NCBI RefSeq assembly: GCF_020164435.1
Contig: NZ_JAIUDQ010000007.1
Span: forward strand, 124,001 to 188,000
Reading direction: 5' to 3'
Origin: Phyllobacterium lublinensis
GTDB lineage: Bacteria > Pseudomonadota > Alphaproteobacteria > Rhizobiales > Rhizobiaceae
DNA length: 64,000 nucleotides
The stretch's first letter is position 1. Each line of letters starts with the position of its first letter. Positions 19,430-28,440 of the stretch are shown one piece after another. The translations under genes and the position numbers were made by a program. Below the pieces are notes generated by a model. The model ran no database searches. It saw only the letters and a program-made list of their open reading frames with translations, and was not told the origin of the DNA.

Positions 19430-20512
19430 TCATTTCGCTTCGAAGGGAAAAATGTGGGTCGCGGGGTCGGTCACGCAAAGCGTCTTGAACAGCGTACCCA
19501 TCTGATCGGGACCGGCAAGTCGTTCAACATCGGCGCGGATCTGATTTTGCATGGCTTGTGATTTGTCCCGTCCGAGCACTCCGGCGCGATCCAGCAAACC
19601 CATCGCAATCAAAAATTCACCCTGGGTTTTTGCACTGGTCTTGCAACCTTCCGCGCGGGCGGCCTGGGCGAGGCTGTAGAAATCAACGTGGGTTGTCAGA
19701 TCGGCGGCACCAGGAATGTGCAGCACATCGACCGAAGCATGTTTGCTCAACGCTTGCAGGGTGTCACCAAAGCCCTGTTGCAAATGGCCATAGTCGAAAA
19801 GCAGGGCCGCACCCCTGTCATCGTGGATACGTCTCGCTATATCCTGCATCAAAGCACTGCGCGCGGGAGATATTTCGAAGATACTCCCTTCAGGCGCGTC
19901 GTCGCTGGCTGGCGGCAGCAGGGCTCGGTCGATCCGGGCAGAACCCCCAACAAAAACCAGGTTTTTATCGTTGTCGAGTGCAAGCATGCGTTCGACGAAG
20001 CCGTCACTTGTTTTTACATATTGGCGCGTGGGAATGGCGTCGAAAAGCTCGTTTGCGACGAGAATGAGCGGGCCGTGCTCGATGTCAGAAAACTGTTTGC
20101 TCCATGCGATCGCATGCCTGTGCGCATCAAGCGTTGCCTGCTGGATGTCGGTCAAACGCTCGCTGATCTCAACCATGTGGATTCTTGCGGCAGCAATGAA
20201 ATCCGGGGCGAGCTTGCTCGCGGCCCGGATGAGATCTTGCATGAGCGTGCCGCGTCCAGGGCCCATTTCGCAAAGTATGAACTTGTCTGGAGAGCCAAGG
20301 TCCCGCCACGCTCCGACGCACCATACGCCAATGAGTTCCCCAAACATCTGGCTGACCTCTGGAGCTGTAATGAAATCGCCATCCTTGCCGAAAGGCTCTT
20401 GCGTTGTGTAATAGCCTGCATCGCAGTCGAAGAGGCACATCGCCATGTATTCGGCAACGCTGATTGGACCTGCCGCCTCAATCTGGCGCATTATGCGTTG
20501 CTTCAGGTTCAT
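19430..20512 (-). CDS. MidA-family SAM-dependent methyltransferase
   Basis: A 360-residue homolog of mitochondrial MidA/NDUFAF7, the arginine methyltransferase needed for complex I assembly. It shows the family's [18 protein letters not shown] block, the SAM site [18 protein letters not shown], and [14 protein letters not shown]. Its ATG overlaps the lgt stop by 4 nt, so it is translated with lgt. Bacterial members are presumed protein methyltransferases; the target is not shown by sequence. Confidence 0.9.
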   Translation of the reverse strand: MNLKQRIMRQIEAAGPISVAEYMAMCLFDCDAGYYTTQEPFGKDGDFITAPEVSQMFGELIGVWCVGAWRDLGSPDKFILCEMGPGRGTLMQDLIRAASKLAPDFIAAARIHMVEISERLTDIQQATLDAHRHAIAWSKQFSDIEHGPLILVANELFDAIPTRQYVKTSDGFVERMLALDNDKNLVFVGGSARIDRALLPPASDDAPEGSIFEISPARSALMQDIARRIHDDRGAALLFDYGHLQQGFGDTLQALSKHASVDVLHIPGAADLTTHVDFYSLAQAARAEGCKTSAKTQGEFLIAMGLLDRAGVLGRDKSQAMQNQIRADVERLAGPDQMGTLFKTLCVTDPATHIFPFEAK

Positions 20513-21360
20513 CGTCCTGTTGCTACTTCCGGGTTGCGAGCGGACAATACGAAGCCGAGGCCCACAAGCACCATGGGAATTGAAAGGATCATTCCCATCG
20601 TCAACCAGCCGTCGTAAAGATAGCCGAGCTGTGCGTCCGGTTCGCGGAAAAATTCGACGAACATTCGTGAAAGGCCATAAAGCGCGACAAACGCTCCACT
20701 GATGTAGCGCGGGCTTTTCAGCTTGCGGCCGTAAAAGATCAAAATCGCCAATATCGTGAACAGGACGATGCCCTCAAGAGCCGCCTCATAAAGCTGGCTA
20801 GGATGGCGTACGAAGGGACCTCCTGTTGGAAAGACGATGCCCCAGGCAACATCGGTCGGCCGTCCCCAAAGTTCGCTATTGATGAAATTGGCGATCCGGA
20901 CCAGTCCGAGTCCGATCGGCACGCCAGCCGCAATGGTGTCAAACATGCTGTAGACGTTGATCCTGCGCGACCTTGCAAAAAGCATCATCGCCGCTGCCGT
21001 TCCAAGGAAACCGCCGTGGAAGGACATGCCGCCTTCCCAAACTTTGAAAATATCAAGCGGATTGGCCAGATATCGGTCGAAGTCATAAAACAGAATGTAG
21101 CCCAGGCGTCCGCCCAGGACGACACCCAGCGCCGCCCAGAGTACGAAATCATCAAGATCAGCGGGTTTCATCGGGGGCGTGTTGTTTGCCCAAAGCCGGG
21201 GCTTGCTGATGAGTTTCTTGGCGTACCACCATGCAAACAGAATGCCGGCAACATAACCCAGGCCGTACCAATGGACCGAGAACGGCCCGATAGAAAATAT
21301 CACGGGATCAATGTCAGGAAATGCGATCGCAGCAAAAGTCGGAACAAGGAATTCGCCCAC
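20509..21360 (-). CDS. lgt: prolipoprotein diacylglyceryl transferase
   Basis: Predicted 283 residues, polytopic inner-membrane enzyme that adds diacylglycerol to the lipobox Cys of prolipoproteins. The Lgt signature [13 protein letters not shown] and [13 protein letters not shown], the catalytic loop [11 protein letters not shown], and [14 protein letters not shown] are all present. The frame is open to 21480, but GTG 21360 gives the normal N-terminus ([20 protein letters not shown]) with TGGAG seven nt upstream, so I choose it. First gene of the lgt-midA-pgeF operon. Confidence 0.94.
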   Translation of the reverse strand: MGEFLVPTFAAIAFPDIDPVIFSIGPFSVHWYGLGYVAGILFAWWYAKKLISKPRLWANNTPPMKPADLDDFVLWAALGVVLGGRLGYILFYDFDRYLANPLDIFKVWEGGMSFHGGFLGTAAAMMLFARSRRINVYSMFDTIAAGVPIGLGLVRIANFINSELWGRPTDVAWGIVFPTGGPFVRHPSQLYEAALEGIVLFTILAILIFYGRKLKSPRYISGAFVALYGLSRMFVEFFREPDAQLGYLYDGWLTMGMILSIPMVLVGLGFVLSARNPEVATGR

Positions 21361-21627
21361 AAAAACACTCCAGATTAGGATCGAATGTTGGCGGACCATG
21401 CGCGAGGGCATGCGGACCGTCAAGTTATGTTCCCGGTAACATTTGCGCGCAGGCTGCCCAATGGTCCAACTTGCTTGCAATCGCCTCGTGCGACGATTAT
21501 TTGATTGTGAAACCAGCGCATGATCTCAAAATCGAGGGTTGGTTTTAACGGTTGATGCGACAATCAAGGTGCTGCTGCGTGCTTAGGGCGCCAGGGAGCG
21601 CACAGTGCAGCAGAGGAGGTATTCGCC

Positions 21628-21945
21628 ATGACTAACGGATCATCATCGAACCGCGTACTTGATGAACTGGCAAAGCTTGTAACCGACGCAGCTGGAGCAG
21701 CCCAGGGCATGCGCCGAGAAGTTGAAACGGCGTTCCGTGGTCAGGCAGAACGGTTGCTGAACACCATGGACGTCGTGCAACGCGAGGATTTCGAAGCCGT
21801 GCGCGAAATGGCCATCCGGGCCCGGGCAGAAAATACTGCACTTCTGGCTCGGATAGAGGCTTTGGAGGCTCTTGTCGGCCAAAAGGACGCGGCGGGCAAG
21901 CCTGCCAAATCGGGGTCGGCCGCAGGGCGGGCCAAGAAGGATTGA
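21628..21945 (+). CDS. ubiK: UbiK / BMFP accessory factor
   Basis: A 105-residue helical protein of the membrane-fusogenic BMFP/UbiK family: N-terminal amphipathic helix, then a trimeric coiled coil (about 45-90; LNTMDVVQREDFEAVREMAI then LLARIEALEALVG), and a basic Gly/Ala/Lys tail. UbiK assists ubiquinone synthesis; the alphaproteobacterial members are less studied. Start ATG follows GAGGAGGT. Divergent from lgt, with its own terminator. Confidence 0.88.
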   Translation: MTNGSSSNRVLDELAKLVTDAAGAAQGMRREVETAFRGQAERLLNTMDVVQREDFEAVREMAIRARAENTALLARIEALEALVGQKDAAGKPAKSGSAAGRAKKD

Positions 21946-21971
21946 TTTCGACAATCATCGAATGAAGCGAG

Positions 21972-22004
21972 CCCATCGACCGGTAACGAGTCGATGGGTT
22001 TTTG
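21972..22004 (+). terminator. intrinsic terminator of ubiK
   Basis: Nine-bp stem CCCATCGAC / GTCGATGGG followed by TTTTTG, 26 nt after the ubiK stop. Confidence 0.85.
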
Positions 22005-22428
22005 TATTTTGGCGATACTCCAACAGCGACGTTCCCTGTTGCTGCAATTTCTTTCGAGTGCTTCTCGCTTCTTGGAGCCCGATTTCCATTTTCCCCAAAA
22101 TAAATCTTAAGAATTTATCAACAGGTGGAAACCGCCGAAAATCGTTGTCTTAGAGTCAGTTAAAGGCAGGTCGTGAATCTTTTTGACAGCATCTGTCCAC
22201 ATCCATTCTTGCCATTACACCAAAAGGGGGCTGGCGCTCAGACTCAGCATCAATACACTGAAATTACAGCATGATTCGTTTCAACGGTCGTGCCGCGGTT
22301 TACAAGGTTTCGTAACCGCGATCCGGCCGGCGCGTTCTTCCTGTCGGCGGGTTTTCAAGTGTTTGGTGTCTTTCGGGTGGGTGCGCTGTGCTCCCGCAGC
22401 GTTCATATGAAATTCGATTTAGCAGGTA
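22005..22428. other. 424-nt non-coding region before ybjN, partly structured
   Basis: No gene is visible. A consensus-like TTGACA lies at 22183-22188 on the plus strand without a clear -10. Further on, CGCGGTT (22294-22300) and AACCGCG (22314-22320) form a perfect 7-bp inverted repeat, followed by a GC-rich imperfect hairpin that ends in GTTTTC near 22360. This could be a long structured ybjN leader or a small RNA, but evidence is weak. Confidence 0.4.
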
Positions 22429-22434
22429 ATGGCG

Positions 22435-22935
22435 ATGAGCCTTCTGGAAATAGAAATTGCGCGTGATTTGCATCCGGTGGATGTGATTGAGCATGTGGCC
22501 CACACCAATGAATGGGCTTTTGAGCGCACCGGAGAAGATGAAATTGCCATCACCGTTGAAGGCAACTGGACTGACTACCAGATTTCGTTCTCGTGGATGG
22601 AAGATTTCGAGGCGCTGCATTTGGCCTGTGCTTTCGATATTGCCGTCAGCGAGCCGCGCGTCAACGAAGTCATGCGCCTGCTCTCGCTGATCAATGAACA
22701 ATTGCTGATGGGGCATTTCGATCTCTGGCGGCAGGAGGGCGCTGTCATGTATCGCCAGTCGCTGTTGCTGTCGGGCGGGGCAGAGCCGACGAGCAAGCAG
22801 GTTGAGGTGCTGCTCTCGAGTGCACTCGATGCCTGCGAGACATATTTCCAGGCGTTTCAGTTTGTCGTCTGGTCGGGATCGACCGCCCGCGAATCGCTGG
22901 ACAGCATTCTGTTCGAAACGGTAGGGTCAGCCTGA
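22435..22935 (+). CDS. YbjN domain-containing protein
   Basis: Predicted 166-residue soluble protein of the YbjN family, whose fold resembles type III secretion chaperones; the biochemical role is unsettled. Conserved stretches are [26 protein letters not shown] and [15 protein letters not shown]. Two in-frame ATGs compete; 22435 has AGGT at 7 nt whereas 22429 is only 2 nt from it, so I choose 22435. In relatives I know, proC usually follows; here the next gene is the tRNA-binding protein, 40 nt away. Confidence 0.85.
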   Translation: MSLLEIEIARDLHPVDVIEHVAHTNEWAFERTGEDEIAITVEGNWTDYQISFSWMEDFEALHLACAFDIAVSEPRVNEVMRLLSLINEQLLMGHFDLWRQEGAVMYRQSLLLSGGAEPTSKQVEVLLSSALDACETYFQAFQFVVWSGSTARESLDSILFETVGSA

Positions 22936-22975
22936 CCCGGCGCAGTTGACAGGCTCCGATCAGCGGATTGAGACA

Positions 22976-23311
22976 ATGGCCATCAGTTTCGATGATTTTG
23001 AGAAAGTGGATATCCGTGTCGGCACCGTCGTCGACGCGGAAGCTTTTCCCGAAGCGCGCAAACCGGCCTTCAAGTTGAAAATCGACTTCGGGCCTGAAAT
23101 CGGCATCAAAAAATCATCCGCACAAATCACCAAGCACTATAGTCTGGAAGAGCTTAAGGGGCGCCAGGTCATGGCTGTCGTAAACTTCCCGCCGCGCCAG
23201 ATCGGCCCATTCATGTCAGAGGTCCTGACACTCGGGTTTCCCGACGAGGAGGGCGCTGTCGTCCTGGCGGCTGTCAGCAAGCCCGTGCCCAATGGCGGCA
23301 AGCTGTTCTAG
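22976..23311 (+). CDS. CsaA-like tRNA-binding protein (OB fold)
   Basis: A 111-residue stand-alone tRNA-binding domain like CsaA or the C-terminus of MetRS. Motifs: [39 protein letters not shown], and [21 protein letters not shown]. It binds tRNA or acts as a chaperone in described cases. The frame is open from 22946, but the conserved start is MAISFDDF at 22976. Likely co-transcribed with ybjN. Confidence 0.9.
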   Translation: MAISFDDFEKVDIRVGTVVDAEAFPEARKPAFKLKIDFGPEIGIKKSSAQITKHYSLEELKGRQVMAVVNFPPRQIGPFMSEVLTLGFPDEEGAVVLAAVSKPVPNGGKLF

Positions 23312-23332
23312 TCCCAGCAATATTGTTCGGGC

Positions 23333-24745
23333 TCAAGCCGGAATTCGAACGACTGCCCTCAGTCCGCCGGGCGGGCTGGCGTCGAGCGTAATATCACCCC
23401 CATGGCTACGAGCTATATCGAGTGCAATTGCAAGGCCGAGACCGGTGCCGCCTGCATCCTGGTTGCGGGCTTCGTCGAGTCGGAAGAACGGTTTGAACAC
23501 CTCGTCGCGCATTTCCTTGGGTATGCCGGGTCCGTCATCATCGATCGTGATTGTCAGCCAGCCCTCCCGGTGCTCTGCAGTCACGGAGACGTTTTTCGCG
23601 TAACGAAACGAATTCGACACCAGGTTGGATATCAGGCGGGAAAAAGCATTGGGCCGGACATGGATCTCTGGTTCGCCGCGGATGCTCGATACGAAACCAC
23701 GTTCGAGCAGCGTGCCTTCCTCTTTGAGTTTCGCAAAGAACCGCTCCAGATTGAACGTGCCCGTTTCTTCCTCTGCCTCACTGCGAGCGAAGGCCAGATA
23801 GCCTTCCAGCATTGACTGCATATCCTCAATATCCTGCTCCATCGCTTCAGTGTCGACCTTGTTACCAACCAGGGCGAGTTGGAGCTTGAAGCGTGTGAGG
23901 ATGGTGCGCAGATCGTGGCTGACCCCGCTCAACATGGTGGTGCGTTGCTCAATCTGGCGTTCGATTCGTTCCCGCATGACGATGAAAGCGGCTCCTGCCC
24001 TTCGAACCTCTTCGGCGCCACGCGGCTTGAAATCGGGCGGGGGTGCGCGGCCTTTGCCGAAACTGTCGGCGGCGCTGGCCAACTGTTGGATCGGCTTTAT
24101 CTGGTTTCGCAGGAAAAGGATTGCGATGGCCAGTAGGACCAATGCCGATCCCGCCATCCAAACGAGAAAAATCAGCGTGTTGGATGCATAGGCCTGGCTG
24201 CGGCGTGCAAAGACGCGCAGCACCTTGTCCTCAAGCTGAATGCGAATTTCAACCAGGTCGGAATCGCCAATCGTGTCAATCCAGAAGGGGCGGTTGATCT
24301 GTTTGGTGATCTCCTCGCTCAATATACTGTCGAGTATGGAAAAGAATGGCTTGGGACCCGGCGCGGGCAGGGGATCGGCCGGTAGGATTGAAATGTTGAG
24401 CGCCAATCGTTCTCGAGAAATCCGGATCAGGTTTTCATACCCTTGATCCTGGGGATATGTGTCCATCAGATCAATGATACCGGCGATATCACGCACGACT
24501 GCCGTCGACAGGCGCTGTGTTACCGTTTGCCAATGCCGTTCCATGAAGACAAATGCGATGACGGATTGTAGGAGCACCATTGGCGCGATGATGATGATCA
24601 ACGATCGGGCGTAGAGCCGCTTCGGCATCCAGTGCGCAAGCCATCGCGTGAACTTGCGCCATGGACCAAGTAGGGTGCTTCGCTTACGCCGCCAATGGCG
24701 CTTCCTGACTGCCAATGCGCGTTTTGCGGTGTCGGTCGGTGCCAT
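23333..24745 (-). CDS. membrane sensor histidine kinase (EnvZ-like)
   Basis: A 470-residue kinase: short basic cytoplasmic tail, TM1 about 46-68, a periplasmic loop of about 120 residues, TM2 about 190-212, HAMP to about 265, then the phospho-acceptor helix SGVSHDLRTILTRFKLQL with His277, an N-box (ISNLVSNSFRYA) and G-boxes (DDDGPGIP, GGTGLGLAIALDI). Gene order places it last after a MarR and a response regulator on the same strand, 46 nt downstream, so it is probably the cognate kinase. The stimulus is not evident. Confidence 0.92.
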   Translation of the reverse strand: MAPTDTAKRALAVRKRHWRRKRSTLLGPWRKFTRWLAHWMPKRLYARSLIIIIAPMVLLQSVIAFVFMERHWQTVTQRLSTAVVRDIAGIIDLMDTYPQDQGYENLIRISRERLALNISILPADPLPAPGPKPFFSILDSILSEEITKQINRPFWIDTIGDSDLVEIRIQLEDKVLRVFARRSQAYASNTLIFLVWMAGSALVLLAIAILFLRNQIKPIQQLASAADSFGKGRAPPPDFKPRGAEEVRRAGAAFIVMRERIERQIEQRTTMLSGVSHDLRTILTRFKLQLALVGNKVDTEAMEQDIEDMQSMLEGYLAFARSEAEEETGTFNLERFFAKLKEEGTLLERGFVSSIRGEPEIHVRPNAFSRLISNLVSNSFRYAKNVSVTAEHREGWLTITIDDDGPGIPKEMRDEVFKPFFRLDEARNQDAGGTGLGLAIALDIARSHGGDITLDASPPGGLRAVVRIPA

Positions 24746-24791
24746 CTGATAAGTATCCGCTCACGCATTTGAATACGTTGAGAGAGGGTGG

Positions 24792-25496
24792 CTACTCCAC
24801 GCTCAATTTATAGCCCACGCCGCGCACCGTCTGCAACCAAACCGGGTTGGCGGGGTCATTTTCGATTTTGCGCCGGAGACGGTTGATCTGAACGTCAATG
24901 GTACGTTCCCCAACGTCTCCCTCCTGGCCCGTCAATTCATGGCGAGGCACGGTTTCACCTGCACGAGCAGCAAAGATCGCCATGATGTCCTGCTCCCGGT
25001 CCGTCAGCCGGATCATTTCGCCCGAGCGCTTGAGTTCACGTTTGGCAATGACGAAGGTGTAGGGGCCAAACACAATCTGCTCGATCTTCGCCTGGGAGGC
25101 GGGAGCACCCCGACGCAGGATATTGTTGATGCGAAGGATCAACTCACGCGGGTCGAAGGGTTTGGGTAAATAATCATCCGCGCCCGCTTCGAGACCTGCA
25201 ATGCGGCTGTCAGTCTCCGACAGGGCAGTCAACATCAGGATGGGTACGTTTTTTTCCTGGCGCAGGGACTGCGTCAGAGCGACACCGCTCTCGCCAGGCA
25301 TCATCACGTCCAGGATAAGAAGATCGTAATCGATCCCGGCGAGCTTCCTTCGTGCCTCATCCGCATTGGCGGCAACCGTAATGCGAAAGCCGCTGCCCGT
25401 AAGATATTGGGACAGCAGATTTCGAATTCGGGTGTCATCGTCGACTATCAGCAGGTGCGGTGCATCGTCTGAAAGCGTGGTTTCGTCGCTCACCAA
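24792..25496 (-). CDS. petR: OmpR-family response regulator, PetR-like
   Basis: A 234-residue regulator with a receiver domain (phospho-acceptor Asp63 in ILDVMMPG, acidic pair at 19-21, Lys in LPKPFDP) and an OmpR-type winged-helix DNA-binding domain (RELKRSGEMIRLTDREQDI through LQTVRGVGYKLSV). The MarR-then-regulator order matches petP-petR, which in Rhodobacter lie directly upstream of petABC and PetR is needed for bc1-dependent growth. Here it is about 13 kb from petABC, so the name is an orthology inference rather than proven. Confidence 0.85.
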   Translation of the reverse strand: MVSDETTLSDDAPHLLIVDDDTRIRNLLSQYLTGSGFRITVAANADEARRKLAGIDYDLLILDVMMPGESGVALTQSLRQEKNVPILMLTALSETDSRIAGLEAGADDYLPKPFDPRELILRINNILRRGAPASQAKIEQIVFGPYTFVIAKRELKRSGEMIRLTDREQDIMAIFAARAGETVPRHELTGQEGDVGERTIDVQINRLRRKIENDPANPVWLQTVRGVGYKLSVE

Positions 25497-25553
25497 TTTC
25501 GTTCCTTTTCTTTTGTGGCCTTGGTGCCCGCTGCGCGGGTTTCTGGTGCGTTT

Positions 25554-26057
25554 CTACCCTGCCTTTGGCAAGCTGTCGATCTGTTGCCATTGCCCCGGAT
25601 TCACCATCGCCTTGAGGAAATGCTCTACGACCGTTCGATCGGAGAGACCGATCTGCTCCAATGCACTCGTAATACGGCGTGATTGCGGTGCCGCAAGTTC
25701 GAGCGCCAGTTCCCGTCCCTTCAATGTCGGGTAAAGTTCCCGTTGCCGCCGGTCACGGGGGCCGGGGATCTGGACGACGTGGCCTGTGTCGATCAACTGC
25801 TTAAGCACCCTTGCCAGACTTTGCTTCGTAATCTGCAAGACCTCGAGCAATTCGGCGACCGTCATGCCCGGCTTGCGGTTGATAAAATAGAGAACGCGAT
25901 GGTGGGCTCGGCCGAAAGTCAGCTTCTCCAGAATGAGATCAGGATCGGCAGTGAAGTCGCGATAGGCGAAGAAGAACAGCTCGATGATATCCAGTTCACT
26001 GGCATCATTTTTCGTCAGGGCTGTCTCGATATGCCGATTTGGTGTATAAGATTTCAT
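25554..26057 (-). CDS. petP: MarR-family regulator, PetP-like
   Basis: A 167-residue winged-helix regulator: KPGMTVAELLEVLQITKQSLARVLKQL is the recognition region and PGPRDRRQRELYPTLKGREL the wing. It begins the three-gene operon with the response regulator (57 nt on) and kinase. An imperfect palindrome lies 25 nt upstream of its start and may mediate autoregulation. The PetP assignment is based on order and general similarity; other MarR subfamilies cannot be excluded. Confidence 0.8.
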   Translation of the reverse strand: MKSYTPNRHIETALTKNDASELDIIELFFFAYRDFTADPDLILEKLTFGRAHHRVLYFINRKPGMTVAELLEVLQITKQSLARVLKQLIDTGHVVQIPGPRDRRQRELYPTLKGRELALELAAPQSRRITSALEQIGLSDRTVVEHFLKAMVNPGQWQQIDSLPKAG

Positions 26058-26081
26058 GCAGGATTCCCGCTCTTGGTGAAA

Positions 26082-26106
26082 ATTATGTCAGTCTTGTTGA
26101 CTTAAT
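26082..26106. promoter_or_regulatory. candidate MarR (PetP) operator
   Basis: ATTATGTCAG and TTGACTTAAT form an imperfect inverted repeat (8 of 10 positions) centred at 26094, directly upstream of the marR start and in the marR/ilvE divergent region. Size and position fit a MarR-dimer operator. Inference only. Confidence 0.4.
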
Positions 26107-26305
26107 TTTAGACTGCTGATAATTTTTGGCAAGCTGTTGGCCACATTTTGTATTAAACGAAAAGCCAATACGTGTTTCTGGGACATTTTCCTCATCGAAA
26201 CGCCTATTGCTTCGTGGGCGATGGTACACCAATTGGCAAACGGGACCAGTTGGCGCGATCCTAAAAACCCGCAAATTATCAGGAATCAAACGCCTGGAGG
26301 AAAAC

Positions 26306-27196
26306 ATGGCATCCGTTCCATTTGATCAGCTTGAAGGTTACATCTGGGTAAACGGCGAATTCGTTCGCTGGGCCGATGCGAAGGTTCATGTGCTGACCCA
26401 CGGCCTGCACTATGCAAGTGCGGTATTTGAAGGTGAGCGAGCCTATGGCGGTGAGATTTTCAAGCTGAACGAACACACGGAAAGGTTGCATGAATCGGCG
26501 AAGATCCTGGGGTTCACGATCCCGTACTCTGTGGAAGAACTAAACGACGCCTGCCGCAAGCTGTTAGCCAAGCAAGGCTTTCAGGACGCTTACGTTCGCC
26601 CGGTCGCATGGCGGGGCAGCGAGTCGATGGGTGTGGCAGCGCAAGCCAACAAGATCAATGTTGCGATCGCCATCTGGCAGTGGCCGAGCTATTTTGATCC
26701 TGCGCAAAAGCGCAAGGGCATTCGACTGGATCTTGCTGAATATCGCCGTCCGGATCCTAGAACAGCCCCGTCGAAATCGAAAGCAGCGGGTCTCTACATG
26801 ATCTGCACGATCTCCAAGCATGCGGCGGAGGCAAAGGGCTATGCGGACGCACTTATGCTTGACTGGCGCGGACAAGTTGCAGAAGCGACAGGGGCAAATG
26901 TGTTCTTCGTCAAGGACGGGGTCATTCACACCCCAATACCCGATTGCTTCCTCGACGGTATTACAAGGCGGACGGTGATCGATCTTGCGAGGCGTCGTGG
27001 ATATGAAGTCGTCGAGCGCGCCATCATGCCGGAGGAACTGGACAGTTTCGAACAATGTTTCCTGACCGGTACAGCGGCGGAAGTTACGCCTGTTTCCGAG
27101 ATTGGCCCGCATCGCTTCACGGTTGGCGAAATTGCCATCAACTTGATGAATGATTATGCTGCAGAAGTAATGCCAAAGAAAGTATCCGCCGAATAA
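26306..27196 (+). CDS. ilvE: branched-chain amino acid aminotransferase
   Basis: A 296-residue fold-type IV PLP enzyme that exchanges amino groups between Leu/Ile/Val and 2-oxoglutarate. Diagnostic segments: GYIWVNGEFVRWADAKVHVLTHGLHYASAVFEGERAY in pieces, the Lys-containing PLP region KAAGLYMICTISKHAAEAKG, and EATGANVFFVKDG plus FLTGTAAEVTPVSEIG. ATG 26306 has CTGGAGGAAAAC upstream; the open frame from 26126 is leader. Divergent from the petPR-like operon. Confidence 0.95.
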   Translation: MASVPFDQLEGYIWVNGEFVRWADAKVHVLTHGLHYASAVFEGERAYGGEIFKLNEHTERLHESAKILGFTIPYSVEELNDACRKLLAKQGFQDAYVRPVAWRGSESMGVAAQANKINVAIAIWQWPSYFDPAQKRKGIRLDLAEYRRPDPRTAPSKSKAAGLYMICTISKHAAEAKGYADALMLDWRGQVAEATGANVFFVKDGVIHTPIPDCFLDGITRRTVIDLARRRGYEVVERAIMPEELDSFEQCFLTGTAAEVTPVSEIGPHRFTVGEIAINLMNDYAAEVMPKKVSAE

Positions 27197-27223
27197 ACCC
27201 TAAAGTAGGAATCAAAATAGTGT

Positions 27224-27256
27224 TTGATACCTCGTAGTAGAGGTATCAAGTTGTTT
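27224..27256 (+). terminator. probable terminator of ilvE
   Basis: Perfect 10-bp stem TTGATACCTC / GAGGTATCAA with 6-nt loop, then GTTGTTTG. The T-run is interrupted, so efficiency is uncertain. Confidence 0.6.
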
Positions 27257-27332
27257 GACATTGCTTAAAACTTAGTCATCATGACAATTGTCAGGCATGA
27301 GTCTGGCTTGAAACGTTGACGGGGTGTCAATC

Positions 27333-27644
27333 ATGGAAGCGCTTCTTCCTATCATTATCCAGCTTATTTCAGGTGGTGTCGGCGGCAATATTGTCGGCGG
27401 ACTACTCAAGAACCTGAGCCTTGGCACGACGGGCAATACAGTTGCCGGCGGTATTGGTGGACTTATAGGCGGATATCTGACGCAATTCCTCGGCGCTGGT
27501 GGTGCCGAGATGGTAGCGAACGCTGCAGCATCATCCGGGCTGGACCTCGGCTCGATCATTGGCCAGGTCGCCGGAAGCGGCGTTGGTGGCCTGATTTTGA
27601 CGGCTATCATAGGCGCCATCAAGAATTCGATGGCCAGGACCTGA
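27333..27644 (+). CDS. small glycine-rich membrane protein, unknown function
   Basis: Predicted 103 residues with repeated Gly-rich hydrophobic segments (ISGGVGGNIVGGLLKNL, VAGGIGGLIGGYL, VAGSGVGGLILTAIIGAI). The pattern suggests glycine-zipper helices in a membrane. I do not recognise a named family. ATG 27333 is chosen over GTG 27324 because it is nine nt downstream of a GGGG-rich site. It stands alone between ilvE and the metallo-hydrolase. Confidence 0.7.
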   Translation: MEALLPIIIQLISGGVGGNIVGGLLKNLSLGTTGNTVAGGIGGLIGGYLTQFLGAGGAEMVANAAASSGLDLGSIIGQVAGSGVGGLILTAIIGAIKNSMART

Positions 27645-27753
27645 TTTCAAGGCATGGAATTTTACAGGGCGGTCCTTGTGGCCGCCCTTTTCATTTGGGT
27701 ACTCATTGCACTAACGTGGGTTGAGCAAACCGAGGAATCAGGACGAGCGTAAC

Positions 27754-28395
27754 ATGGGACAATTGCAGGCCGGTATTATTCCTGTCACGGCCTTTCAGCA
27801 GAACTGCACAATACTTTTCGACAGCGACGACAAGCATGGAGTTCTCATTGATCCTGGTGGGGACAACGATCAAGTGCTGAACGCGATCAAGTCAAATGGC
27901 ATTGTCATAGAAGCCATCTGGATCACGCATGGGCATATCGACCATGCAGCCGGGGCGATGGACATGAAGGACGCACTGGCGGTCGACATCATCGGACCGC
28001 ATGAGGCAGATCGCTTTCTATTGGACAGTATAGAGGCAAAGGCCGCGCAATACGGCGTTACTGACAAGGTGCGCAATTGTACACCGGACCGGTGGTTGAA
28101 CGATGGTGACCAAGTGTCGTTCGGATCACATGTGTTCGAAGTGCTGCATTGTCCGGGGCATGCGCCGGGGCACGTCGTCTATTTCAATCGTGCAGCGAAA
28201 TTCGCCCATGTAGGGGACGTGCTGTTCAACGGTTCGGTCGGGCGGACGGATCTGCCGGGTGGGGATCATGCTGCCTTGATCAATTCCATCAAGACGAAGC
28301 TCTTGCCACTCGGGGACGATATTGGCTTCATATGCGGGCACGGTCCTGGAGGCCGTTTTGGCGAAGAGCGCCGCTCCAACCCGTTCTTGACATGA
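27754..28395 (+). CDS. MBL-fold metallo-hydrolase (glyoxalase II-like)
   Basis: A 213-residue metallo-beta-lactamase-fold hydrolase with the two-metal motif ITHGHIDHAAGAM (HxHxDH), CPGHAPGHVVYF, AHVGDVLFNGSVGRTDLPGG and a final ICGHGPGG. This is the YcbL-type short glyoxalase II class. Frame opens at 27721, but ATG 27754 fits the family N-terminus QAGIIPVTAFQQNC. A strong terminator follows at once. Confidence 0.9.
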   Translation: MGQLQAGIIPVTAFQQNCTILFDSDDKHGVLIDPGGDNDQVLNAIKSNGIVIEAIWITHGHIDHAAGAMDMKDALAVDIIGPHEADRFLLDSIEAKAAQYGVTDKVRNCTPDRWLNDGDQVSFGSHVFEVLHCPGHAPGHVVYFNRAAKFAHVGDVLFNGSVGRTDLPGGDHAALINSIKTKLLPLGDDIGFICGHGPGGRFGEERRSNPFLT

Positions 28396-28407
28396 CAGAA
28401 GAAGAAA

Positions 28408-28433
28408 AAACCGCCGGGTTACCGGCGGTTTCT
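28408..28433. terminator. bidirectional intrinsic terminator
   Basis: AAACCGCCGG / CCGGCGGTTTC around loop GTTA. A-run before and T-run after the stem make it work in both directions, for the metallo-hydrolase and the convergent BA14K gene. Confidence 0.85.
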
Positions 28434-28440
28434 TGTTCGA

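Noticed and set aside
22976-23311. Stand-alone MetRS fragment or pseudogene
   Set aside because: It is a complete 111-residue CsaA-type protein with its own start and stop.
27324-27644. Methyltransferase or phage holin for the small Gly-rich protein
   Set aside because: Only glycine-zipper hydrophobic repeats are visible; no motif supports either function.
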